Below are positions 37,576-47,123 of a stretch of DNA of 64,000 nt, piece by piece; position 1 is the stretch's first letter, and every line of letters begins with the position of its first letter. The notes below the pieces were generated by a model. It was not told where the DNA came from. It did not search any database and saw only the letters and a list, made by a program, of their open reading frames with translations. Origin of the DNA: Paenibacillus sp. CF384 (GTDB lineage: Bacteria > Bacillota > Bacilli > Paenibacillales > Paenibacillaceae); assembly GCF_900106745.1 (NCBI RefSeq), contig NZ_FNNV01000013.1:124001-188000 (forward strand). Reading direction: 5' to 3'. Position numbers and translations under genes: made by a program.

Positions 37576-38455
37576 ACTTGGCGGCATCCGCTGGTCCGTA
37601 CATCCGCTCTTCGTGCTGGTCATGCTCGCCTCCGTTGTGACCGGGTATTTTGTTGAGCTGCTGACTTTATTCGCGATCGTTCTGGTTCACGAGCTCGGCC
37701 ACGTCATGATGGCAAAAGGATTCGGCTGGAGAATCCGAGAAGTGAAGCTGCTGCCGTTTGGAGGCGTAGCGGAGGTCGAAGAGGGCAGCGGCGTGCCGGC
37801 TAAAGAAGAAGCCCTCGTCGCCATTGCCGGGCCGCTCCAAAATGTATGGATGGCTGCCGTAGCCTGGCTCTTAGGCCAGCTCGGGATATGGAGCCATGAA
37901 TGGGCGGATTATGTGTGGCAAGCGAACGTCATGATCGGTTTATTTAATTTGCTGCCGATTTTGCCGCTGGATGGCGGGAAGTTGATGCAAGCGGCACTAA
38001 GCCGTGCGCTTACGTTCTATGGAACGCTTGTCTGGGGCGGACGCATCAGCTTGCTCTTTAGCGTCTTGATGCTGCTATATGCCTTTGTCCCCGCCTTGCT
38101 GGAGAGAAATGCCGTCCATATTCACATGAATTTGTTCGCGGTCGGGTTGTTTTTGCTGCTCACAAATTGGACAGCCTATCGGAATATCCCCTATTTGTTT
38201 CTGCGGTTCTTAACGACAAGAGCGATGGCATCTTCGCGGATAGTGGCCAATGGGGTATGGGCGCTGCCCATTATTATTCCGAAGGGATATACGGTTCAGA
38301 ATACATTGCAGCTGTTCAAACGGGACAGCTATCATCTAATCGTCATTATGGAAGATAAAGGAGATGTGCTCGGCGTAGTGCCGGAGCAGCGAATTGTGAA
38401 CGGATTTCTTGCCGACGGGAAGGCTGACCGTGCAGTCTTGGAGCTTTTCATGTAA
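37568..38455 (+). CDS. spoIVFB: Stage IV sporulation protein FB, site-2 type metalloprotease
   Basis: Intramembrane protease (M50) that cuts pro-sigma-K. Of 295 residues, the zinc motif HELGH is at 41-45 with catalytic Glu42, and the third ligand Asp135 is in NLLPILPLDGGK. Several membrane segments follow, and the C-terminal part (about 220-295) is a CBS domain that in B. subtilis senses ATP. The TTG start overlaps the spoIVFA stop by eight bases, so translation should be coupled; the B. subtilis pair is organised the same way. Confidence 0.92.
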   Translation: MIKLGGIRWSVHPLFVLVMLASVVTGYFVELLTLFAIVLVHELGHVMMAKGFGWRIREVKLLPFGGVAEVEEGSGVPAKEEALVAIAGPLQNVWMAAVAWLLGQLGIWSHEWADYVWQANVMIGLFNLLPILPLDGGKLMQAALSRALTFYGTLVWGGRISLLFSVLMLLYAFVPALLERNAVHIHMNLFAVGLFLLLTNWTAYRNIPYLFLRFLTTRAMASSRIVANGVWALPIIIPKGYTVQNTLQLFKRDSYHLIVIMEDKGDVLGVVPEQRIVNGFLADGKADRAVLELFM

Positions 38456-38496
38456 TATAAGTATCAGTGAAGACCGACTGGACAGGAGGTCGCAAG

Positions 38497-39696
38497 ATGA
38501 GAAGAATGCTGGTACACAAGCAGAAGGATTGGCTGCAAATTGCCGTAGTGGACAATAACCGTCTATACGAATTTTATATGGAAAAAAACGAAGACGCCGG
38601 TCAATTAGTGGGCAGCGTCTACAAAGGCAAGGTCATTAACGTGCTTCCCGGCATGCAGGCTGCTTTCGTTGATATTGGGCTGACGAAGAACGCATTTCTG
38701 TATATTGACGATGTGCTCCATCCGCATCTGGAACGACAGAGTAAGGAAAAACCGCAAATCAATCAATTGCTTACAGCCGGACAAGAGCTGATCGTTCAAG
38801 TGATGAAGGAGCCGCTCGGCGGCAAAGGAGCCCGTGTCACGACGCATTATTCGCTGCCTGGCAGATTTCTGGTTTATATGCCTGCTGCCGATTACATAGG
38901 CGTCTCTAAGAAAGTAATTGGAGAAGCGGAGCGCGTCCGAATGCGCGGCATCGGGGAGCAGATCCGATTACCCGGCGAGGGCGTCATCATGCGCACCGCT
39001 GCGATCGGAGAATGTAGTGATTCGCTTCAGCATGATGTGCAGTTCTTGCGGGAGCTATGGCAAGGCATCGAAGCACGAGGAAAGTCATCGTCCGCGCCGG
39101 CACTGCTCCATCGCGAAGCTGATCTTGTTCATCGACTGGTGCGTGATCTGCTCACTGTTGAGATGGACGAGCTGTGGATCGATGATCGTACCGCTTATCT
39201 CCAAACCGAGGCGCTTATGAAGCAAATGGCGCCGGCCATGCTGCCAAGGCTGAGGCACTTTGAGAAGCAGGGTCAAGCAGGACTGTTTCAACATTACCGC
39301 ATCAATGAGCAGCTGCATGAAGCGTTCGAACGACGTGTTCGCTTAGGCTGCGGCGGGGATTTGGTCTGGGATCAAACGGAAGCACTGACGGTCATTGACG
39401 TCAACACCGGTAAATTCGTTGGAACGAGCAATTTGGAAGACACCGTATTCCGCACGAACCTGGAAGCGGCGGAGCAGATTGCCCGCTTGCTGCGGATTCG
39501 CGATGTCGGCGGCATCATCATCGTGGATTTTATCGATATGGAGAAAGAAGAGCATCGGGACGAAGTGATGCAGCTGCTTGAGCGGCTTGTTCGCGCAGAT
39601 CGAACCAAATGTCAGGTTGTCGGCTGGACAAGGCTTGGTTTGCTCGAAATTACCCGCAAGAAGGTTCGTGAGCAAACAACAGCGCCAATCATATGA
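38497..39696 (+). CDS. RNase E/G family endoribonuclease, short form
   Basis: Single-strand-specific endoribonuclease in rRNA and mRNA processing. Of 399 residues, an S1 domain is at about 36-125 (GQLVGSVYKGKVINVLPGMQ), followed by the DNase I-like catalytic core with Asp301 (VIDVNTGKF) and Asp344 (IIIVDFIDME). The chain ends at ITRKKVREQTTAPII, just before the place where E. coli RNase E and G have the Cys-Pro-x-Cys zinc-link that joins subunits; no cysteine pair follows. AGGAGGT precedes ATG 38497. It lies between spoIVFB and the L21 operon, where B. subtilis has no such gene. Confidence 0.9.
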   Translation: MRRMLVHKQKDWLQIAVVDNNRLYEFYMEKNEDAGQLVGSVYKGKVINVLPGMQAAFVDIGLTKNAFLYIDDVLHPHLERQSKEKPQINQLLTAGQELIVQVMKEPLGGKGARVTTHYSLPGRFLVYMPAADYIGVSKKVIGEAERVRMRGIGEQIRLPGEGVIMRTAAIGECSDSLQHDVQFLRELWQGIEARGKSSSAPALLHREADLVHRLVRDLLTVEMDELWIDDRTAYLQTEALMKQMAPAMLPRLRHFEKQGQAGLFQHYRINEQLHEAFERRVRLGCGGDLVWDQTEALTVIDVNTGKFVGTSNLEDTVFRTNLEAAEQIARLLRIRDVGGIIIVDFIDMEKEEHRDEVMQLLERLVRADRTKCQVVGWTRLGLLEITRKKVREQTTAPII

Positions 39697-39736
39697 GTCA
39701 TAATTCGTGCATGCGAATGATTTTATAAGAAAGTAA

Positions 39737-39766
39737 TTGCCAATGGGCATTTGGATGTGCTATTAT
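39737..39766 (+). promoter_or_regulatory. Promoter of the rplU operon
   Basis: TTGCCA (39737-39742), an 18-base spacer and TATTAT (39761-39766) preceded by TGC, an extended -10. Confidence 0.65.
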
Positions 39767-39772
39767 GTTATG

Positions 39773-39890
39773 GTGTCTGCAGAGGATATCTGATCTGCAG
39801 TCAAATACCGCGCAGAACAGGTTTCTAAGCTCGACCTTCTGAGGTCGGCACCTGCATCAGGCGAGTCTTCGATATAAGGAGGTGCAACAT
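39773..39890 (+). ncRNA. L21 operon leader with ribosome-binding-site hairpin
   Basis: Untranslated leader in the position of the known L21_leader element. CTGCAG at the 5' part repeats to form one stem, GACC-ttctga-GGTC forms another, and GCACCT (39848-39853) is fully complementary to AGGTGC (39880-39885), which contains the rplU ribosome-binding site. Ribosomal-protein feedback could switch this pairing. Confidence 0.6.
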
Positions 39891-40202
39891 ATGTTTGCGA
39901 TTATTGAAACTGGTGGAAAACAGTACAAGGTTCAAGAGGGCGACGTTCTATTTCTTGAGAAGCTGAATGCTTTTGAAGGTGAAGAGGTAACGTTTGACCG
40001 CGTCTTGGCTGTAACTAAAGGCGACGAGCTAGTAACTGGCGCTCCGGTTGTTTCCGGCGCTACTGTAACAGCTAAAGTCGAAAAACACGGCAGAGGTCAA
40101 AAAATCATCGTTTATAAATACAAAGCGAAGAAAAACTACCGCCGTAAGCAAGGTCACCGTCAGCCGTACTCCAAAGTAACGATTGGCAAAATCCAAGCTT
40201 AA
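39891..40202 (+). CDS. rplU: 50S ribosomal protein L21
   Basis: Ribosomal large-subunit protein of 103 residues, beginning [18 protein letters not shown] and ending in the basic [22 protein letters not shown] tail that binds 23S rRNA. ATG 39891 follows AAGGAGGTG. First gene of rplU-prp-rpmA. Confidence 0.98.
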   Translation: MFAIIETGGKQYKVQEGDVLFLEKLNAFEGEEVTFDRVLAVTKGDELVTGAPVVSGATVTAKVEKHGRGQKIIVYKYKAKKNYRRKQGHRQPYSKVTIGKIQA

Positions 40203-40213
40203 GAGGTTAAATT

Positions 40214-40555
40214 ATGATTACGGTCACCATTGAACGGCAATCCGCCGTTAATACACGGATCGTAGCGTTTGCAATAGAAGGACATGCCAAGTTTGCGAAG
40301 CCGGGCAAAGATATTGTCTGCGCTGGCGTATCGGCCGTCTCGGTAGGTACAGTGAACGCGATTGAGGAGTTGGCGGGACTAGCTCTCCCTGCTTCCATGA
40401 AGAGCGGCTGGCTCCGATCAGATATTCCGGTAACGAATGATGCCAGCTCTAACGAGAAGGCGCAGCTGCTGCTGGAAGGTATGATCGTGATGCTGAATTC
40501 GATTGCAGCCTCGTACGGGAAGTATGTTGATATTCGTCAACAATTTCGGGAATAA
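40214..40555 (+). CDS. prp: Ribosomal-processing cysteine protease Prp
   Basis: Cysteine protease that removes the N-terminal extension of L27 in Firmicutes. Of 113 residues, the catalytic pair is His24 (EGHA) and Cys36 (DIVCAGVSA). AAGAGG precedes the ATG. It sits between rplU and rpmA, and the downstream L27 has the matching cleavable leader, which together fix the function. Confidence 0.93.
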   Translation: MITVTIERQSAVNTRIVAFAIEGHAKFAKPGKDIVCAGVSAVSVGTVNAIEELAGLALPASMKSGWLRSDIPVTNDASSNEKAQLLLEGMIVMLNSIAASYGKYVDIRQQFRE

Positions 40556-40569
40556 AGGAGGGAACATCC

Positions 40570-40875
40570 ATGTTGAAACTGAATCTTCAGCTTTTCGCTT
40601 CGAAGAAAGGTGTAGGTTCCACGAAGAACGGACGTGACAGCCAATCCAAACGTCTTGGCGCTAAACGCGCTGACGGTCAAACGGTAACTGCTGGCAGCAT
40701 CCTAGTTCGTCAACGCGGAACGAAAGTTCACCCGGGCAACAATGTTGGCATCGGTAAAGACGACACGCTATTCGCGAAAGTGGAAGGCGTTGTGAAATAT
40801 GAGCGTTGGGGACGCGATCGTAAGAAAGTCAGCGTTTACCCAGTTACACTTGCTCCGGTAGCGGCAGCAGAATAG
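40570..40875 (+). CDS. rpmA: 50S ribosomal protein L27 with cleavable N-terminal extension
   Basis: Ribosomal protein of 101 residues whose N-terminus reaches the peptidyl-transferase centre. The first nine residues MLKLNLQLF form the extension cut by Prp before the alanine; the mature end is [24 protein letters not shown] precedes the ATG. A strong terminator closes the operon. Confidence 0.98.
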   Translation: MLKLNLQLFASKKGVGSTKNGRDSQSKRLGAKRADGQTVTAGSILVRQRGTKVHPGNNVGIGKDDTLFAKVEGVVKYERWGRDRKKVSVYPVTLAPVAAAE

Positions 40876-40883
40876 TGAAAGAT

Positions 40884-40919
40884 CCCTGGTCTGCATGCAG
40901 ACCGGGGTTTTCTTTTTTT
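40884..40919 (+). terminator. Rho-independent terminator of rplU-prp-rpmA
   Basis: CCCtGGTCTGCATGCAGACCgGGG hairpin followed by TTTTCTTTTTTT. Confidence 0.93.
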
Positions 40920-41009
40920 ATGAACAAAGCAATATGCAAAGATGATCTTTCTACTTTCTCGTGATATACTGTTTAAGGCTAGGAAAGAACAGGAAAGTAG
41001 GCTCGGCTC

Positions 41010-41747
41010 ATGAATCGCATCGGAATGACCAAACATTTTGCGGCTGCATCCCTTTTGGCTCCTGCTGCTGCTGTTTTCATTTGGCCGGCGGAACTCTGGC
41101 TGCTGGCTGTGTTTATAGTCTGGCTGGTCCTTGTAGCTGTGTTCTGGGTTCATACGGAACGCAGGGAACAAGAATTGCGTATGGCAAGGGCTGCTTCTGC
41201 GATGCAGCAAGCATCCATTCGAACGCTTAATCATCATCGTCATGATTGGATGAATGATTTGCAGGTCATATACGGATACATTCGAATGGGTAAAGCGGAT
41301 AAGACCGTTCAGTACGTGGAACAGATAAGAGAACGGATGTTAACGGAGAGCAAGATCGCGAAGCTCGGTATTCCGTCGCTTGTCCTGTTTATACAGTCGT
41401 TTCGCACGATATCGCACTCATTGGTAATTGATGTGGAGATTGACGGTGATGTGAATTTGGCGGAGCTGCCTCTTGACGGGGAGCTTGCTGCGGAATCGAT
41501 CGTCGGTATTATCAATGCCTATCGATTCGCCATCAGACCCGGCACAGGTGATGCTGAGCGGCTCATCGTACGGATTTCGCGGGACGAGCAGCAGCTAAGT
41601 GTATCTTTCCACTGTGAAGGCATCATTAAAGAGATGGATGATTGGAAGTTGAAATGCAAGCGGGCGCTTGATAATTCACCGCTTAAGCTGGCGGAGAACG
41701 GCCTGCACTCAGCAAGTGTCATGCTGCAAGCGCAGCTTGGGAAATAA
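41010..41747 (+). CDS. spo0B: Spo0B-like sporulation phosphotransferase with N-terminal membrane segments
   Basis: Phosphorelay protein passing phosphate from Spo0F to Spo0A. Of 245 residues, the phosphorylated histidine is His78 in HHRHDWMNDLQVIYGYI, matching the HDWMN helix of B. subtilis Spo0B (His30), followed by an ATPase-like but degenerate C-terminal domain. Residues about 8-47 are strongly hydrophobic (AAVFIWPAELWLLAVFIVWLVLVAVFW), suggesting one or two membrane segments absent from B. subtilis Spo0B. Position between rpmA and obg is the B. subtilis one. TATACT at 40965-40970 with a TGA extension may be its promoter. Confidence 0.8.
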   Translation: MNRIGMTKHFAAASLLAPAAAVFIWPAELWLLAVFIVWLVLVAVFWVHTERREQELRMARAASAMQQASIRTLNHHRHDWMNDLQVIYGYIRMGKADKTVQYVEQIRERMLTESKIAKLGIPSLVLFIQSFRTISHSLVIDVEIDGDVNLAELPLDGELAAESIVGIINAYRFAIRPGTGDAERLIVRISRDEQQLSVSFHCEGIIKEMDDWKLKCKRALDNSPLKLAENGLHSASVMLQAQLGK

Positions 41748-41761
41748 ACGGAGGCTAGGAC

Positions 41762-43090
41762 ATGTTTGTCGACAAAGCAAAGATATTCGTAAAAGGCGGC
41801 GACGGAGGAAACGGAATCGTTTCGTATCGCCGGGAGAAATACGTACCGAACGGCGGACCGGCCGGCGGTGACGGCGGAAGAGGCGGCGACGTTATTTTCC
41901 GCGTAGATGAAGGGCTTCGGACCCTGATGGATTTCCGCTATCAGCGGCATTTCAAAGGCGAAAAAGGCGAGCGCGGCAAAGTGAAATCGATGCACGGCGC
42001 TAACGCGGAGCATATGGTTGTACGTATCCCGCCGGGAACGGTCATCATCGATGATGAATCCGAAGCGATCATTGCGGATATGACGCAGCACGGCTCGGAG
42101 ATTATCGTAGCCAAAGGCGGACGCGGAGGACGCGGCAACTGCCGTTTCGCTACGGCAGCCAATCCGGCTCCGGATTTCTGCGAGAACGGTGAGGAAGGTC
42201 AAGAGCGCACGATTACGCTTGAGCTTAAAGTAATGGCGGACATTGGCCTTGTCGGCTTCCCGAGCGTAGGGAAATCGACGCTGTTGTCGGTCGTATCGGC
42301 TGCAACACCGAAGATTGGCGCCTATCACTTTACAACTCTCTCGCCTAATCTTGGCGTAGTTGATGTTGGTGACGGACGCAGCTTCGTTATGGCGGATCTT
42401 CCGGGTCTCATCGAAGGCGCAAGTGAAGGCGTCGGTCTAGGCCATGATTTTCTGCGGCATGTTGAACGTACAAGAATTATTTTGCATATTCTCGACATGT
42501 CGGGGTCAGAGGGGCGCGATCCTTTCGACGACTGGGTGAAAATCAACCAAGAACTCGAGATGTACAATCCGATTCTGGCAGAACGCCCGCAAATTATCGT
42601 GGCGAACAAGATGGATATGCCGGATGCAGAGGAGCAGCTTGCCTTGTTCCGTGAACAGCTTGAAGCAAGCGGCGATGCCGAGAAGCATCAACTGGTTGCG
42701 ATGTCCTCGCTCACGAAGCAAGGGGTTCAAGAGCTGCTGTATAAGGCTGCTGATCTGCTGGCAACCGTTCCGGATACCCGCTTGATCGAGGAAGTGAAGG
42801 ATGTAGCGGAGCGTAAAGTGTACACGCTGCCGCAAGAAGAAGATCGTTCCTTCAAAGTGGGCAAGGAAAACGAAGGCTTCTTCGTGGAAAGTGCCGCAAT
42901 CGAGAAGTTCATGAAACGGGTTAACCTCAATAACTCCTACGATGCGATTATGCGTTTTGCTCGTACGATGCGTAAGATGGGTGTTGACGCGGAGCTTCGT
43001 AAGATCGGCGCGAAGGATGGCGATATCGTCCGAATCGGCGATTATTCGTTCGAGTTCTTCGAAGGCAGCGATTTCTCCTATCATGAATAA
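41762..43090 (+). CDS. obg: GTPase Obg (CgtA)
   Basis: Essential GTPase in ribosome assembly, stress signalling and sporulation initiation. Of 442 residues, the glycine-rich Obg fold is at 1-158 ([23 protein letters not shown]), the GTPase domain at about 159-335 with G1 GFPSVGKS, G3 DLPG and G4 NKMD, and the C-terminal OCT domain from about 365. CGGAGG precedes the ATG 14 bases after spo0B, so the two are cotranscribed, as in B. subtilis. Confidence 0.97.
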   Translation: MFVDKAKIFVKGGDGGNGIVSYRREKYVPNGGPAGGDGGRGGDVIFRVDEGLRTLMDFRYQRHFKGEKGERGKVKSMHGANAEHMVVRIPPGTVIIDDESEAIIADMTQHGSEIIVAKGGRGGRGNCRFATAANPAPDFCENGEEGQERTITLELKVMADIGLVGFPSVGKSTLLSVVSAATPKIGAYHFTTLSPNLGVVDVGDGRSFVMADLPGLIEGASEGVGLGHDFLRHVERTRIILHILDMSGSEGRDPFDDWVKINQELEMYNPILAERPQIIVANKMDMPDAEEQLALFREQLEASGDAEKHQLVAMSSLTKQGVQELLYKAADLLATVPDTRLIEEVKDVAERKVYTLPQEEDRSFKVGKENEGFFVESAAIEKFMKRVNLNNSYDAIMRFARTMRKMGVDAELRKIGAKDGDIVRIGDYSFEFFEGSDFSYHE

Positions 43091-43100
43091 GTAATGTTAC

Positions 43101-43155
43101 AACTGCTGCGGCGGTGTCGATGCATGAAAGTGCAGACACGCTGCAGCAGTTTTTT
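43101..43155 (+). terminator. Rho-independent terminator after obg
   Basis: AACTGCTGC / GCAGCAGTT outer stem with TGTC / GACA inside, followed by TTTTT. Confidence 0.9.
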
Positions 43156-43211
43156 GTTCATTTCAAGGATAAAATAGGTATAATGAAACTATTGTGTTTA
43201 TCGATTGCCTA

Positions 43212-43240
43212 TTGCCGCTTTCGTCATTATTCGATATAAT
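43212..43240 (+). promoter_or_regulatory. Promoter of pheB-hom-thrCB-pheA
   Basis: TTGCCG (43212-43217), a 17-base spacer and a perfect TATAAT (43235-43240). A second TATAAT lies at 43179-43184 with a poor -35. Confidence 0.65.
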
Positions 43241-43283
43241 GTCCTCTATGGAAGAACAAATGTCTCTTGAGGGAGGACGGCAA

Positions 43284-43721
43284 GTGGAGGAACGATATTT
43301 TGTCGTCCGTGAGGACATGTTGCCGGAAGCGATCGTGAAGACGATCCAAGTGAAAGAGATGCTCCGGCGCGGCGAAGCCGCCACCGTTCATGAAGCGACG
43401 GAACGGGTGGGCTTAAGTCGAAGCGCCTTCTACAAATACAAAGACGGCGTCTATACCCAGAATCAATTGAAACGGGAAGCGATCGTAACCATTTCCATGG
43501 ATCTCGATCATCGTTCGGGCGTCCTCTCGAAAGTGCTTGGCCTTGTGGCCGGCACGGAAGGAAATGTACTTACGATTCACCAAACCATCCCGCTGCAAGG
43601 ACTTGCCAATGTCATTATTTCCGTTGATACGTCCATGATGAACGGAGCGCTGTCTGAATTGATCGACGGTATCCGTAAGCATGATGGTGTACGCAAAGCG
43701 ACGATTATTGGGCAAGGATAG
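43284..43721 (+). CDS. pheB: ACT-domain protein PheB
   Basis: Small regulatory-type protein of 145 residues. The N-terminal half has a helix-turn-helix-like segment (VHEATERVGLSRSAFYKYKDGV); residues about 70-145 form an ACT domain (AIVTISMDLDHRSGVLSKVLGLVAGTEGN) that usually binds amino acids. The exact function is not established, although the B. subtilis gene lies beside pheA. GTG 43284 follows GGGAGG; longer upstream frames have no such site. hom, thrC, thrB and pheA follow closely and are probably in one operon. Confidence 0.88.
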   Translation: MEERYFVVREDMLPEAIVKTIQVKEMLRRGEAATVHEATERVGLSRSAFYKYKDGVYTQNQLKREAIVTISMDLDHRSGVLSKVLGLVAGTEGNVLTIHQTIPLQGLANVIISVDTSMMNGALSELIDGIRKHDGVRKATIIGQG

Positions 43722-43756
43722 AGAATTTGAGAGTTGAATTGGAGGAAATCAGAACA

Positions 43757-45043
43757 ATGAAGCCGATCAGAGTAGGTTTGCTAGGGCTGGGAACAGTCGG
43801 TACAGGCGTGGTACGCATCGTAGAAGGACATCAATCCGATTTGGAAAGCCAAGTGGGTTCCCCGATCGTCATTGAGAAAGTGCTCGTTCAAAATAAAAAC
43901 AAAGCCCGTTCCATCGGCGTTTCACCAGAAAAGCTGACAGAGGACGTTTGGGAAATCATCTATAATCCGGATATCGATGTCATCGTTGAAGTCATGGGCG
44001 GCATTGAGTTGACAAAGAACTATATTCTTGAAGCGTTGTCCCGCGGCAAACATATCGTGACAGCGAACAAAGATTTGATGGCCTTGCACGGTCCGGAAAT
44101 TCTGGCCAAAGCACAAGAGCATGGCTGTGACGTCCTCTATGAGGCGAGTGTTGCCGGCGGTATCCCAATCATTCGTACACTGGTTGAAGGCTTCTCGTCG
44201 GATCGCATTACGAAGATTATGGGTATCGTAAACGGTACGACGAACTATATTCTAACTAAAATGAGCAAAGAAGGCGCAGCTTACGGTGATGTGCTGAAGG
44301 AAGCACAGGATCTTGGTTACGCCGAGTCCGATCCGACATCCGATGTTGAAGGCTTGGATGCTGCTCGCAAAATGACGATCCTTGCGACACTGGGCTTCCG
44401 CGCTAACGTTGCACTGGAAGATGTGGATGTTAAGGGCATTTCGTCCATCACAAAGGAAGATATTCTCTACGCAAAGCGCCTCGGCTATGAAGTAAAGCTG
44501 CTTGGTATCGCTGAGCGTCAGGACGACTATATCAGTGTCAGCGTGCAGCCGACGATGGTCAAGCTTACTCACCCGATCGCATCTGTTAACGGCGTATTCA
44601 ATGCTGTATATGTGTATGGCGAAGCAGTAGGAGAAACGATGTTCTACGGAGCGGGCGCAGGTGAGCTGCCGACGGCCACTTCTGTAGTAGCGGATCTTGT
44701 CGCTGTCGTGAAGAACCTGAAGCTTGGCGTGAACGGCAAACAAGAGAAGCTCGCTTATAAAGAGAAGAAACTCAAAACCGACGAGCAGATCGCTTCGAAA
44801 TATTTTATGCTGCTCCATGTGGATGACCGTGCAGGTGTTCTTGCGCGCATTACGCAAGCCTTTGCCGAGTACGAAGTGAGCCTCGAGTCTGTGCTTCAAC
44901 AGCCGAACCCAAGCATCCAGGAAGCAGAAATCATCATCATTACGCATGATGCCAATAAAGCAGCCGCCAAGAAAGTGCTTCAAGCACTGGAAGGCATGGA
45001 AGTCGTCAAAGCTATTAAGAGCGTGTACCGCGTAGAAGGCTAA
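43757..45043 (+). CDS. hom: Homoserine dehydrogenase
   Basis: NAD(P)-dependent reduction of aspartate semialdehyde to homoserine. Of 428 residues, the Rossmann motif [11 protein letters not shown] is at the start, the catalytic segment [14 protein letters not shown] and the EGLDAARK region lie mid-protein, and a C-terminal ACT domain (about 345-425, [15 protein letters not shown]) suggests feedback control. ATG 43757 follows TTGGAGGA with a rather long spacing; a TTG at 43727 is less likely. Confidence 0.96.
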   Translation: MKPIRVGLLGLGTVGTGVVRIVEGHQSDLESQVGSPIVIEKVLVQNKNKARSIGVSPEKLTEDVWEIIYNPDIDVIVEVMGGIELTKNYILEALSRGKHIVTANKDLMALHGPEILAKAQEHGCDVLYEASVAGGIPIIRTLVEGFSSDRITKIMGIVNGTTNYILTKMSKEGAAYGDVLKEAQDLGYAESDPTSDVEGLDAARKMTILATLGFRANVALEDVDVKGISSITKEDILYAKRLGYEVKLLGIAERQDDYISVSVQPTMVKLTHPIASVNGVFNAVYVYGEAVGETMFYGAGAGELPTATSVVADLVAVVKNLKLGVNGKQEKLAYKEKKLKTDEQIASKYFMLLHVDDRAGVLARITQAFAEYEVSLESVLQQPNPSIQEAEIIIITHDANKAAAKKVLQALEGMEVVKAIKSVYRVEG

Positions 45044-45075
45044 ATATTATTTCACCTAAAGGAGTCCTATTTCCC

Positions 45076-46149
45076 ATGAGATACCTAGGCTTGCTCGAAA
45101 CGTATAAAGAATTTCTACCCGTCAACGAAAACACACCGATGCTGACGCTGCAAGAAGGCAACACGCCCCTTGTACGCGCAGAGAACTTGTCCAAGGAGCT
45201 GGGCTTGAACCTGTTCTTCAAATATGAAGGATTGAACCCAACCGGTTCCTTCAAAGACCGCGGTATGGTTATGGCGGTTGCGAAGGCAATGGAAGAAGGC
45301 AGCACAACGATCATGTGTGCGTCTACCGGCAACACTTCGGCAGCGGCTGCTGCTTATGCAGCACGTGGCGGTCTGAACTGTATCGTGCTAATCCCGAATA
45401 ACAACATCGCGCTTGGCAAGCTGGCTCAAGCGATTATCTACGGTGCCAAAGTAATCGCAATCAACGGGAACTTCGACCGTGCTCTTGAAATTGTTCGCGA
45501 AATTACGGCGAAGCACCCGATTACCCTCGTGAATTCCGTTAATCCTTATCGGATTGAAGGCCAGAAGACAGCTGCATTTGAAGTCGTGGATCAGCTTGGC
45601 GGCACAGCGCCTGACTACTTGGCGATTCCGGTTGGAAACGCGGGCAATATCTCGGCGTACTGGAAAGGCTTCAAGGAGCTTCACGCACATGGTAAAATCT
45701 CTTCGCTGCCGAAGATGGTCGGCTTTGAAGCAGAAGGCGCAATGGCAATCGTGAAAGGCGAGCCCATTGCTGAACCTGAAACAATCGCAACTGCGATTCG
45801 GATCGGTAACCCTGCAAGCTGGAAAACAGCTGTCGCTGCTGCTGAAGAATCCCAAGGCCAAATTAACTACGTGACAGACGAAGAGATTCTGGATGCGTAC
45901 AAGCTGATTGCACGCCGCGAAGGCATCTTTGCAGAACCTGCATCTGCAGCATCGATTGCCGGCGTTCTTAAGCTGAAGCGCGAAGGCGCGTTTAAAGGCG
46001 GCGAGACGGTAGTTTGCGTATTGACAGGCCATGGCTTGAAGGATCCTAACATCGCCATTAAGAGCGTACAAGCCGAGCCGATCGTCGTAGAAGACAACGA
46101 AGAAGCGGTTATGAACGCGATCCGTCAGCTTGAGGGTGCGGCAAAATGA
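45076..46149 (+). CDS. thrC: Threonine synthase
   Basis: PLP enzyme converting O-phosphohomoserine to threonine. Of 357 residues, Lys60 in [11 protein letters not shown] binds PLP; the phosphate loop is [16 protein letters not shown]. This is the short bacterial class II-type form. AAAGGAG precedes the ATG. The stop overlaps thrB by ATGA. Confidence 0.96.
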   Translation: MRYLGLLETYKEFLPVNENTPMLTLQEGNTPLVRAENLSKELGLNLFFKYEGLNPTGSFKDRGMVMAVAKAMEEGSTTIMCASTGNTSAAAAAYAARGGLNCIVLIPNNNIALGKLAQAIIYGAKVIAINGNFDRALEIVREITAKHPITLVNSVNPYRIEGQKTAAFEVVDQLGGTAPDYLAIPVGNAGNISAYWKGFKELHAHGKISSLPKMVGFEAEGAMAIVKGEPIAEPETIATAIRIGNPASWKTAVAAAEESQGQINYVTDEEILDAYKLIARREGIFAEPASAASIAGVLKLKREGAFKGGETVVCVLTGHGLKDPNIAIKSVQAEPIVVEDNEEAVMNAIRQLEGAAK

Positions 46150-47123
46150 TGAACCGCCGGGTAATGGTAAAGGTCCCGGCCAGCACGGCGAATCTCGGTC
46201 CGGGTTTTGACACACTTGGAATGGCGTTGTCGCTCTTTATTTGGATCGAAATGTCGATTCCAAAGGATGGCATTACGTCATTTGATTTGCACGGAGACGG
46301 GAACGAAGGTATCCCGACCGACAAATCGAATTTAATCTATACCGTGGCACAGCAGGTGTTCGAGGCTGCGGGCGTCCAAGTGCCGGAGCTGCACGTTTCG
46401 ATGTACAGCGAAATTCCGCTGACGCGCGGACTCGGCAGCAGCGCCTCCGCTATTATCGCGGCGCTGGTTGCAGCGAATGCGTTAATCGGAAGCCCGCTCA
46501 GCGAGGATAAGCTTTTCCAAATGTCCAGCGAGCTGGAAGGTCATCCGGACAATGTCAGCGCCTCGCTGTTCGGCGGCATCGTCGTTTCGGCTTGGGATGG
46601 CCAGCGCGCAGAGAAAGTCCGGATCGAGCCGCATGCCGATCTGGAGGTGCTTGTTGCGATCCCGTCATTCGAGCTGTCAACGGAGAAAGCAAGGCATGCG
46701 CTGCCAACGCAAATCTCGATGAAGGATGCCGTCTTCAACGTGGGATGCAGCTCGCTCCTGGTCGCGGCACTGGCAAGCGGCAGCTTGGAGCTGATTCGCT
46801 TCGCGATGCGCGATCGTCTTCATCAGCCTTATCGCGCGCCAATGGTGCCGGGCATGACGGAAATCTTAGAGCAAGCACCGGAACGCGGTGCGCTTGGCGT
46901 CGCTTTAAGCGGGGCGGGGCCGACGCTTCTGACGCTTGTTGACCGGAACAGTCCGCGCAAGGCGGAGCTGGAAGCTTTTCTCGGCGAAACCATTGGCAAA
47001 CATGGTATTCAAGCTCAGACGATGTGGCTGAAGCCATGTGCGGAAGGTCCTGAGATCACGGTGAGCAGCAAGCAGCAGGAGCAATCATTTATGGAACGGA
47101 TTAAAGGAGAAGTCAGGGCATGA
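46146..47123 (+). CDS. thrB: Homoserine kinase
   Basis: GHMP-family kinase that phosphorylates homoserine. Of 325 residues, [19 protein letters not shown] is the substrate motif near the start, [12 protein letters not shown] the ATP loop near residue 95, and [12 protein letters not shown] motif 3. The ATG overlaps the thrC stop and its own stop overlaps pheA, so the four genes look translationally coupled. Confidence 0.95.
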   Translation: MMNRRVMVKVPASTANLGPGFDTLGMALSLFIWIEMSIPKDGITSFDLHGDGNEGIPTDKSNLIYTVAQQVFEAAGVQVPELHVSMYSEIPLTRGLGSSASAIIAALVAANALIGSPLSEDKLFQMSSELEGHPDNVSASLFGGIVVSAWDGQRAEKVRIEPHADLEVLVAIPSFELSTEKARHALPTQISMKDAVFNVGCSSLLVAALASGSLELIRFAMRDRLHQPYRAPMVPGMTEILEQAPERGALGVALSGAGPTLLTLVDRNSPRKAELEAFLGETIGKHGIQAQTMWLKPCAEGPEITVSSKQQEQSFMERIKGEVRA

